DNA of 12,075 nt from CAYZAW01 sp964476505 (GTDB taxonomy: Bacteria > Bacillota > Clostridia > Christensenellales > CAG-138), in the NCBI GenBank assembly GCA_964476505.1, contig CAYZAW010000056.1, forward strand, positions 1 through 12,075. Direction: 5' to 3'. The translations under genes were made by a program, and so were the position numbers. The stretch's first letter is position 1. Each line of letters starts with the position of its first letter. The notes under the pieces were generated by a model. It saw only the letters and a program-made list of their open reading frames with translations, searched no databases and was not told where the DNA came from. Shown one piece after another: positions 7,013 to 12,075 of the stretch.

Positions 7013-7041
7013 ATTTTACACGATTACCGGGGGAATGTCTA
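7013..7041 (-). promoter_or_regulatory. Sigma-A-type promoter for hlyD-yggS-sepF-divIVA
   Basis: On the minus strand, TAGACA (7036-7041; five of six bases of TTGACA) and TAAAAT (7013-7018) are spaced by 17 bp. The -35 box includes the TAG stop codon of the dUTPase-like gene. Transcription would start near 7006, leaving a leader of about 63 nt before the HlyD-like ATG. Confidence 0.65.
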
Positions 7042-7407
7042 CTTTGCCTCGCTGGGATCGTAGCCCTTCTTTTGCGACAAGCCCTGCTGCCGGGCAAAAT
7101 TCTCTTTGTTCTTTTCCTGATATACGGCAAACAGGCTGTCTGCGTCCAGCCCCGCGCGGATGCACATGCTCACATAAAAGTGCAGAACGTCTATCAACTC
7201 CTCATGGAGCTTATCCGGCTCCAAGGGCTTCTTGTTTTTCCACCATTTGTAATTGACCTCGTCTAGCACCTCGCCAAGCTCCACCAAAAGGGCAAGGATA
7301 TCCTTTTGTATCCACTCCTCGGGGGGAATGCCCTCCAAGTGCCTGCGGGCGGTGATATCATCGTCCAGTGATTTTTGCATGGAAAATATGGTATCCAGCT
7401 TGTCCAT
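7039..7407 (-). CDS. Dimeric-type dUTPase / MazG-like nucleotide hydrolase
   Basis: A 122-residue all-helical protein of the dUTPase_2 group of the MazG-like superfamily. These enzymes hydrolyse dUTP (and dUDP) to dUMP, keeping uracil out of DNA and supplying the dTMP precursor. The metal-binding pattern is visible: ELGEVLDE (E43, E46, E50) on one helix and EELIDVLHF (E69, E70, D73) on the next. The family ending YQEKNKENFARQQG (96-109) and GY are also present, and WWKNKKPL resembles the substrate-loop region. AGGAGG lies 7 nt before the ATG and overlaps the stop codon of the M16 peptidase gene, so the two are translationally coupled. Exact substrate specificity (dUTP versus other NTPs) cannot be read from the sequence. 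Confidence 0.82.
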   Translation of the reverse strand: MDKLDTIFSMQKSLDDDITARRHLEGIPPEEWIQKDILALLVELGEVLDEVNYKWWKNKKPLEPDKLHEELIDVLHFYVSMCIRAGLDADSLFAVYQEKNKENFARQQGLSQKKGYDPSEAK

Positions 7408-7419
7408 CCAATTTCCTCC

Positions 7420-8682
7420 TTAGCGCTCCGTCAGCTGCAACAGCTGCTTCTTCTGCTTGTTGACCCGGCCCACGCAAACAGTGGAAAGATTGTTGGTATC
7501 CAGCGTTGCCGGAATGATTCTTGCAATGTCCTCCATGGTGACGCGCTCGATCTTGCCGTAGGTATCCTCCACGCTGTACAGGCGGTCTAACAGCAGCTTG
7601 GTTTTGCCGATGGCGTTCATGTGGCTGCCGGAGGATTCCTGCGAGAGCAAATAGCTGCCCTTTAGCTGTTCCCGGCTGCGGATGAATTCCTCCTCCGTAA
7701 TGCCGTTTTGCCGCACGTCTTGCAGCTCCTCCAGTATCAGCCGAATGACCTCCGGCGCCTGCTTTTCCCCGGTACCCGCAAACAGCGCCAAGTATCCCGT
7801 GCTGCGGTAGCAGGCAGGGTAAGAATAAATGGAATACGCAAGCCCGCGCTCTTCCCTGACCTTTTGGAACAGGCGGGAGCTCATGCTGCCGCCGATGGCG
7901 TTGGATAAAATGTACAGCGGATACTGATCCTCCCCGTCCATTTTTACACCGGGCAAGCCCATGCAGATGTTTACCTGCTCAATATCCTTTTCCATAAGGC
8001 GCACACGCCTGCCGCCGGGCGCAGCGTCCTGCACCATGGTTTCCTTATTGCCGGGGCATGCATCCGCAAATTTCTCTTCCACCAGCTGTATCAGCGTTTG
8101 CTCATCGAACCGGCCTGCCGCCGCTACCACGATGTTGCCGGAGAAATAGTGTTTGCGCAGGTATTCGATCAAAACATCCCGCGTAAAGGCGGTAACGCTT
8201 TGCTTCGTGCCTAAAATGGGCTTCGCCAAGGGATCGTTTTCGTAATACAGCTCGCACAGGCTGTCGCTAGCCAAATCCTCCGGGCTGTCCTCCACCATCA
8301 ATATCTCCTCGCAGACCACGCCCTTTTCCTTCTCCAGCTCCTTGGGGTCAAAGGCGGAATGCAGCACGATATCCGAGAGGATGTCCACCGCGCGATCCAA
8401 ATGCTCGTCCAACACCTTGGCATAAAAACAGGTGCATTCCTTGCTGGTAAACGCGTTCAGGTTGCCGCCGATACCGTCCATTTCCGCCGCAATCTGCTTA
8501 GCAGAGCGCGTTTTTGTACCTTTGAAGAGCATATGCTCAATAAAATGAGATGCGCCGCTTTCCACGGCTGTTTCACGCACGGAGCCCGTGCCTACCCATA
8601 CGCCCACGGAGACCGAGCGCACCTGCTCCATGGGTTCCATTACCAGTTCAATGCCGTTTTGCAGAGTTTTTGCTGTTACCAT
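7420..8682 (-). CDS. mlpA: M16 family zinc peptidase (MlpA type)
   Basis: A 420-residue inverted-zincin metallopeptidase of family M16B. The HxxEH site is HFIEH (H46, E49, H50), and the third zinc ligand is E126 in KGVVCEEI, 76 residues further on, so the N-terminal half should be catalytically competent. The C-terminal half carries the substrate-binding block GGSMSSRLFQKVREERGLAY (264-283). M16B enzymes usually act as dimers forming a closed chamber that degrades small peptides. The position after pnp and a ylxY-like gene matches B. subtilis mlpA (ymxG). The ATG is 2 nt after the stop of the deacetylase-like gene, with AAAAGGA inside that gene's end. No signal peptide is visible, so it is cytoplasmic. 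Confidence 0.94.
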   Translation of the reverse strand: MVTAKTLQNGIELVMEPMEQVRSVSVGVWVGTGSVRETAVESGASHFIEHMLFKGTKTRSAKQIAAEMDGIGGNLNAFTSKECTCFYAKVLDEHLDRAVDILSDIVLHSAFDPKELEKEKGVVCEEILMVEDSPEDLASDSLCELYYENDPLAKPILGTKQSVTAFTRDVLIEYLRKHYFSGNIVVAAAGRFDEQTLIQLVEEKFADACPGNKETMVQDAAPGGRRVRLMEKDIEQVNICMGLPGVKMDGEDQYPLYILSNAIGGSMSSRLFQKVREERGLAYSIYSYPACYRSTGYLALFAGTGEKQAPEVIRLILEELQDVRQNGITEEEFIRSREQLKGSYLLSQESSGSHMNAIGKTKLLLDRLYSVEDTYGKIERVTMEDIARIIPATLDTNNLSTVCVGRVNKQKKQLLQLTER

Positions 8683-8684
8683 CG

Positions 8685-9398
8685 TTATACATCCTTTTCA
8701 TACCGTTCGCCCAGCACCCGGGACACGGTTGTGATTTGCATGCCCTGCCGCAGAAGCTCGTCTGCCCAAACCGGCAGCGCTTCCACTGCCGCAGGCGTGG
8801 GCTGCATCAGTATTATACTGCCATCAAAGGGATTCTCCAATGCACGAAAAACGATATCCGCCGCATCGCCTCTGCCGGACAACACATCCACCGTGCACAG
8901 CACATGGGTCAGCCCCAATTCCCGAGCGGCATCCGCAGAGGCTCGTTTATCCCGCAAGCCGGAGTGATACAGCTTTGGGCGTACGCCCGCCGCCTGCTCA
9001 ATGGCGCTAAGCGACGCGTCAATGTCCCGCCGGATATACGCCTCGTCCCCGTCCGTCAGCGGGGTGTAGCCCAGCGTGCCTATTTCGTGCCCTGTCGCTG
9101 CCATTTGTTGCAGCAGCGCCGGGTTTTCCTCCGCCCATGTACCGCTTACATAAAACGTGGCGGTAATGCCCCGTTCCTTGAGCTGCTCCAACAGCGTTGG
9201 AAGCGCCTTGGCGTTCCAGCTGACCGCACAGGACAGCGCTATTTGATCTTTACTGTGCCCCCGGTAGACCGGGCTTTGATACAGGTAGCTGAGCGCCTGA
9301 CGCGCCAGCGGCGTTGCTGTACTCACATACAGCAGCAGCATCAGCACGGCGATCATCAAATTGGTGACGGCGGCGTTTTTCTGTGTCCATCGGCGCAT
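8685..9398 (-). CDS. ylxY: YlxY-like polysaccharide deacetylase homologue, active site lost
   Basis: A 237-residue protein with a cytoplasmic basic start (MRRWTQK), one membrane anchor (about 12-27) and an extracytoplasmic NodB-fold domain (about 50-232). The fold is recognisable from IALSCAVSWN, ITATFYVSGTWAEENPALLQQMAATGHEIGTLGY and the downstream strands. The catalytic motifs are not intact. The TFDDG aspartates are replaced by SCAVSWN (56-62). The HxxxH zinc pair (normally NHTxxHP) is replaced by TLGYTP (108-113). The RPPYG arginine region reads RPKLYHSG, and the last motif LLH reads LMQ (197-199). It is therefore probably not a deacetylase. B. subtilis has ylxY between pnpA and mlpA, the same position. 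I chose the ATG at 9398 because AAAGGAGG lies 7 nt upstream; a longer in-frame start at 9452 has no ribosome binding site. Confidence 0.85.
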   Translation of the reverse strand: MRRWTQKNAAVTNLMIAVLMLLLYVSTATPLARQALSYLYQSPVYRGHSKDQIALSCAVSWNAKALPTLLEQLKERGITATFYVSGTWAEENPALLQQMAATGHEIGTLGYTPLTDGDEAYIRRDIDASLSAIEQAAGVRPKLYHSGLRDKRASADAARELGLTHVLCTVDVLSGRGDAADIVFRALENPFDGSIILMQPTPAAVEALPVWADELLRQGMQITTVSRVLGERYEKDV

Positions 9399-9405
9399 AA
9401 GCGTG

Positions 9406-9413
9406 CCTCCTTT
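9406..9413 (-). promoter_or_regulatory. Ribosome binding site of the ylxY-like gene
   Basis: AAAGGAGG, 7 nt before the ATG at 9398. It decides the start, and its first two bases belong to the right arm of the inverted repeat at 9412-9437. Confidence 0.8.
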
Positions 9414-9437
9414 GCATACTCCTATATATGTATGCAA
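9412..9437. promoter_or_regulatory. Perfect inverted repeat next to the ylxY ribosome binding site
   Basis: TTGCATAC (9412-9419) and GTATGCAA (9430-9437) form a perfect 8-bp inverted repeat around a 10-bp AT-rich spacer. On the minus strand the second arm runs straight into AGGAGG of the ribosome binding site. It could be a DNA operator, or an mRNA hairpin that affects ribosome access. TATATA and ATACAT in the spacer could also be part of a -10 box, but no convincing -35 is seen. Confidence 0.5.
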
Positions 9438-9473
9438 CGAAGTGCCCTGCATGACGGGTGTTTCATTATGTAA

Positions 9474-9499
9474 CAGGGCGAACGCTTGCGTTCGCCCTG
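9474..9499 (-). terminator. Hairpin terminator downstream of pnp
   Basis: CAGGGCGAACGC (9474-9485) and GCGTTCGCCCTG (9488-9499) form a perfect, GC-rich stem 30 nt after the pnp stop. The tract that follows on the minus strand (TTACATAATG) is poor in U, so termination may be partial and allow read-through into the ylxY-like gene. It could equally be a 3' stability hairpin. Confidence 0.6.
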
Positions 9500-9528
9500 C
9501 TTGTTGTTACGTGCAGCTGATCATCTGC

Positions 9529-11628
9529 TTATTTTTCCTCATCGTCCGGCAGCAGGCCCTTGCGGGTAAGGCTGATCTTGCCGGTTTTTGCGTCGATTTC
9601 CATTACGCGTACCAGCACGTCGTCTCCCAGCTTGAACACGTCTTCCACCTTCTCTACCCGGTGGTTTGCCATACGGCTGATATGCAGCAGGCCGTCCTTG
9701 CCGGGCGTAAGGTTCACGAATGCGCCGAAGTCCTTGATGCCAACCACCTTGCCAAGGAATACATCGCCCACCTCGATATCCTTCACGATACCGTCGATGA
9801 TGCGCTTGGCTTCCGCAGCGGCAGCAGCATCGGGAGAAGCGATGAACACGCGGCCGTCGTCTTCGATGTCGATCTTCACGCCGGTATCCGCAATGATCTT
9901 GTTGATGGTTTTGCCGCCGGAGCCAATGACCTCGCGGATTTTATCCGGATGGATGTTGAAGGAAATGATCCGGGGTGCGTAGGGTGACATTTCCTCGCGG
10001 GGCTCACTGATGGTTTCCGCCATCTTGCCCAGTATGAACAGGCGGCCGTCATGCGCCTGCGCCAATGCGCGGGTCAAAATCTCCTCGTTGATGCCCTTGA
10101 TCTTGATATCCATTTGGATGGCGGTGATGCCGTCCCGGGTACCGGCTACTTTAAAGTCCATATCCCCAAGGAAGTCCTCAAGGCCTTGAATATCCGTTAA
10201 GATGGCGATGTTGCCGTTGGCATCGTCCTTGATGAGGCCCATAGCAACGCCCGCAACGGGCTTTTTGAGCGGTACGCCCGCGTCCATCAGAGCCAGCGTG
10301 CTGGCGCAGATGGAGGCTTGGCTGGTGCTGCCGTTGGAACTGATGACCTCAGACACCAAACGCATGCAGTATGGGAACTCCTCCTCGGAGGGCAGCATGG
10401 GCAGAAGCGCGCGCTCCGCCAAAGCACCGTGGCCGATCTCGCGGCGGCCGGGGCTGCGCACGGGACGGGTTTCGCCGGTGCTGTACGGCGGCATGTTGTA
10501 CTGGTGCATGTAGCGCTTGCCTTCTTCTAAGCCGATGCCGTCAATGATCTGCCCTTCGCCAATGGTGCCTAAGGTGGCGATGGTCAGCACCTGCGTTTGA
10601 CCGCGGGTAAATACGCCGCTGCCATGGGTGCGCGGCAGAATACCCACCTCGGACCAAATGGGGCGGATCTCTGTATGCTTACGGCCATCCGGACGGATGC
10701 CGCGGTTGATGATTTTATCCCGCACGATCTCCTTGGTTACGTTGTACAGGATGGCGTCGATATCCTTGGCGCTGTCCGGATATTCCTCGGCAAACTGCGC
10801 CTTGGTTTCTTCCTTTACCTGCGCGCTGCGTGCTTCACGCTCTTTGCGGTCGAAGGTGTCCAGCGCCCACTCGGTTTTATCCGTTGCAAAAGCGCGTACC
10901 TTTGATTCCAGCTCGGCGTCCGGCTTGGGGATGTTCACTTCCATCTTGGGCTTGCCAACTTCAGCGGCAATGCCCTCGATGAAGGCAACGATCTGCTTGA
11001 TATAACCGTGCGCAAACAGGATAGCATCCAGCATTTCCTTCTCGGAGACCTCGTTTGCACCGGCTTCCACCATCATGACCGCATCCTTGGTGCCGGCAAC
11101 AGTTAGCTGCATGCGGCTCTTTTCCCGCTGCTCACAGCCGGGGTTCAAAACATACTCGCCGTCTACCAGCCCAACGGACACGGAGCCGGTGGGGCCTGCA
11201 AAGGGCGCGTCGCTGATGGACAGCGCAATAGAGGAGGCGATCATACCGATCACGTCGGGAGATACGTCCTGCTCAACGGAGAGAACGGTAATGATGACCT
11301 GTACGTCGTTATAAAAGCCCTTGGGGAACAGCGGGCGAAGAGGACGGTCGATCAAGCGGGAGGTCAAGATCGCTTTTTCAGAGGGACGACCCTCGCGCTT
11401 GATGAACCCGCCGGGGATCTTGCCCACGGAATACATTTTTTCTTCGAATTCTACGCTTAGAGGTAAAAAGTCCACACCGTCACGGGGTGCCTTGGCTACG
11501 GTTGCGCAGGCGAGTACCGCCGTGTCGCCGCAACGAACCAAGCAAGAGCCGCCGGCCTGCTCCGCATATTTGCCGGTTTCCACAACCAACTCACGGCCAC
11601 CAAGATCCATCTTGAAAATTCGTTCCAT
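9529..11628 (-). CDS. pnp: Polynucleotide phosphorylase (PNPase)
   Basis: 3'-to-5' exoribonuclease that phosphorolyses RNA to nucleoside diphosphates and acts in mRNA turnover; it forms a ring-shaped trimer in the cytoplasm. The 699 residues show the complete domain order: first RNase PH domain (about 10-145), helical linker domain (about 240-320), second RNase PH domain (about 322-460 plus its C-terminal part to 545), KH domain (about 552-612, with GSGG at 569-572) and S1 domain (about 620-690). The catalytic block EDFLGDMDFK has D485, D491 and K493 at the positions of E. coli D486, D492 and K494. Phosphate and RNA-binding stretches such as GRREIGHGALAERAL (394-408) and SSNGSTSQAS (430-439) are intact. 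The ATG has AAGGAG 6-7 nt upstream. Gene order with the ylxY-like and mlpA genes is conserved with B. subtilis. Confidence 0.98.
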   Translation of the reverse strand: MERIFKMDLGGRELVVETGKYAEQAGGSCLVRCGDTAVLACATVAKAPRDGVDFLPLSVEFEEKMYSVGKIPGGFIKREGRPSEKAILTSRLIDRPLRPLFPKGFYNDVQVIITVLSVEQDVSPDVIGMIASSIALSISDAPFAGPTGSVSVGLVDGEYVLNPGCEQREKSRMQLTVAGTKDAVMMVEAGANEVSEKEMLDAILFAHGYIKQIVAFIEGIAAEVGKPKMEVNIPKPDAELESKVRAFATDKTEWALDTFDRKEREARSAQVKEETKAQFAEEYPDSAKDIDAILYNVTKEIVRDKIINRGIRPDGRKHTEIRPIWSEVGILPRTHGSGVFTRGQTQVLTIATLGTIGEGQIIDGIGLEEGKRYMHQYNMPPYSTGETRPVRSPGRREIGHGALAERALLPMLPSEEEFPYCMRLVSEVISSNGSTSQASICASTLALMDAGVPLKKPVAGVAMGLIKDDANGNIAILTDIQGLEDFLGDMDFKVAGTRDGITAIQMDIKIKGINEEILTRALAQAHDGRLFILGKMAETISEPREEMSPYAPRIISFNIHPDKIREVIGSGGKTINKIIADTGVKIDIEDDGRVFIASPDAAAAAEAKRIIDGIVKDIEVGDVFLGKVVGIKDFGAFVNLTPGKDGLLHISRMANHRVEKVEDVFKLGDDVLVRVMEIDAKTGKISLTRKGLLPDDEEK

Positions 11629-11670
11629 TGTTTTCTCCTTATTATTCTCTTCTTATATTTACATCAAGTC

Positions 11671-11699
11671 AGTATATCATGCATAGGTATGGTTTTCCA
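11671..11699 (-). promoter_or_regulatory. Extended -10 promoter for pnp
   Basis: On the minus strand, TATACT (11671-11676) is preceded by TGA, giving the extended -10 TGnTATACT. A weak -35, TGGAAA (11694-11699), lies 17 bp upstream. Transcription would start near 11664, about 36 nt before the pnp ATG. This implies pnp can be transcribed independently of any upstream gene. Confidence 0.65.
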
Positions 11700-11737
11700 G
11701 TCCTTTTCTACGTTTTTTGTGCCAAAATCGTTAACAA

Positions 11738-11817
11738 GCCGATGCGGTCATCAACCCCTATCGCAGGAACAAGGGCGGCACGTTTCGCAGGCGGCGATAT
11801 GCGCTGCCGTTTTACGG
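11738..11817. repeat. Degenerate tandem unit 1 upstream of pnp
   Basis: First of three related units in the gene-free stretch 11629-12075. It opens with GCCGATGCGGTCATC, then AACCCCTA, then a 32-nt block at 11771-11802 beginning AAGGGCGGCA. Its palindrome is eroded: only GATG/CATC plus an outer pair still match. Its start is exactly 80 bp from that of unit 2. Confidence 0.7.
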
Positions 11818-11903
11818 GCCGATGTGGTCATCGGCCCCTACAAAAAAGGCGCATTGGCAAGGGCGGCATGTTTTGCAGGCGGCGATATGCTTGGCGTTTC
11901 TGT
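11818..11903. repeat. Degenerate tandem unit 2 upstream of pnp
   Basis: Same layout as unit 1. The palindrome GGGCCGATG (11816-11824) / CATCGGCCC (11829-11837) is a perfect 9-bp stem with loop TGGT, followed by CCTACA. The 32-nt block at 11859-11890 matches that of unit 1 at 30 of 32 positions; both differences are C-to-T. Confidence 0.72.
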
Positions 11904-11951
11904 GGACAGCCCACGGGGCTGTCCCTACAATCCGTGGGCAAGGGCGGCATG
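11904..11951. repeat. Degenerate tandem unit 3 upstream of pnp (shortened)
   Basis: The palindrome GGACAGCCC (11904-11912) / GGGCTGTCC (11916-11924) is a perfect 9-bp stem with loop ACG, again followed by CTACA. The shared block is reduced to AAGGGCGGCATG (11940-11951). The stem sequence differs from unit 2 but is fully complementary, which suggests the pairing is maintained by compensatory change or that the two stems are different members of one palindrome family. Confidence 0.65.
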
Positions 11952-11973
11952 CACGGCCGCAGCCCACTCCTTG

Positions 11974-12011
11974 CAGGTTTTTCGGCCGCGCCGAAGGCGC
12001 AGAAAAACCTG
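11974..12011. repeat. Large hairpin with T5/A5 arms
   Basis: CAGGTTTTTC (11974-11983) and GAAAAACCTG (12002-12011) form a perfect 10-bp stem. The interior holds GCGCC (11988-11992) / GGCGC (11996-12000). A competing pairing is TTCGG (11981-11985) with CCGAA (11991-11995). On either strand the Ts are in the 5' arm and the As in the 3' arm, opposite to an intrinsic terminator, so it is recorded as a palindromic repeat. Confidence 0.6.
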
Positions 12012-12049
12012 TGAAGAATCAAAAAGGTTCTACACTAAACATTGGGGTA

Positions 12050-12075
12050 GAAAGAAAAAAGGAAGCATGACGCTT
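12050..12075 (-). terminator. Partial terminator of the gene upstream of pnp
   Basis: On the minus strand the window opens with AAGC-GTCAT-GCTT, directly followed by CCTTTTTTCTTTC. This looks like the distal part of an intrinsic terminator whose stem continues beyond the window edge (GGAAGC is already present on the inner side). It would end the gene lying upstream of pnp, often rpsO in Bacillota, which is not in the window. Confidence 0.5.

Noticed and set aside
9399..9452. Longer start for the YlxY-like protein at 9452
   Set aside because: It would translate through the inverted repeat and the ribosome binding site of the internal ATG, and no ribosome binding site precedes it.
9474..9499. 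Hairpin after pnp as a CRISPR-like or attachment-site palindrome
   Set aside because: Single copy, directly after a stop codon and GC-rich, so a terminator or 3' stabiliser explains it.
11822..12070. Plus-strand open frame of 82 codons upstream of pnp
   Set aside because: It lies wholly across the tandem palindromic units and the T/A hairpin, has no ribosome binding site, and its translation mirrors the repeat; an overlapping 128-codon frame in the same strand has the same problem.
12054..12075. Plus-strand start AAAAAAGGAAGC ATG at the right edge
   Set aside because: It resembles a ribosome binding site and start codon, but only three codons are in the window and the same bases fit better as a minus-strand terminator stem and U tract.
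1..12075. CRISPR array, insertion sequence, prophage, integrase or defence genes
   Set aside because: No regularly spaced identical repeats, transposase, integrase, toxin-antitoxin pair or nuclease was seen; all genes fit conserved chromosomal families.

Overview
This is an ordinary chromosomal region of a spore-forming-type Clostridia (Bacillota) genome, most likely a metagenome-assembled scaffold. The evidence for the lineage is SepF plus a DivIVA-domain protein, a DUF5665 protein, a SpoIID-like peptidoglycan-binding protein, and the order pnp - ylxY-like deacetylase - M16 peptidase, which matches pnpA-ylxY-mlpA of Bacillus subtilis. A run of ten Ns inside ygiQ marks a scaffold join. The order or genus cannot be fixed from the sequence alone.

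Every gene is on the minus strand, so transcription runs from right to left. Right to left: (1) positions 11629-12075 hold no gene, but contain the U-tract side of a terminator from an off-window gene, a large hairpin, three degenerate ~80-bp units with palindromes, and an extended -10 promoter for pnp. (2) pnp (polynucleotide phosphorylase) ends at a GC-rich hairpin. (3) A compact cluster follows: a YlxY-like membrane-anchored pseudo-deacetylase, an M16 zinc peptidase (MlpA type) and a dimeric-type dUTPase/MazG-like protein, each 2-12 nt from the next. (4) A sigma-A-like promoter overlaps the dUTPase stop codon and starts a cell-division cluster: an HlyD-like membrane protein, YggS (PLP homeostasis), SepF and a short DivIVA-domain protein, closed by a clear intrinsic terminator at 4141-4177. 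(5) A second unit holds the SpoIID-like/peptidoglycan-binding protein, the DUF5665 membrane protein and the radical SAM protein YgiQ. (6) tRNA-Ala(CGC) has its own promoter and terminator at the left edge.

The genes serve housekeeping roles: RNA turnover, nucleotide sanitation, PLP homeostasis, Z-ring assembly and envelope or spore-wall processing. I found no mobile element, CRISPR array, phage or defence system. The points worth a second look are the deacetylase with all its catalytic motifs lost, a multidomain SpoIID-like protein without a visible signal peptide, a stripped-down sepF/divIVA cluster, a perfect inverted repeat abutting the ylxY ribosome binding site, the repeat array upstream of pnp, and an assembly artefact in ygiQ that adds four false residues.
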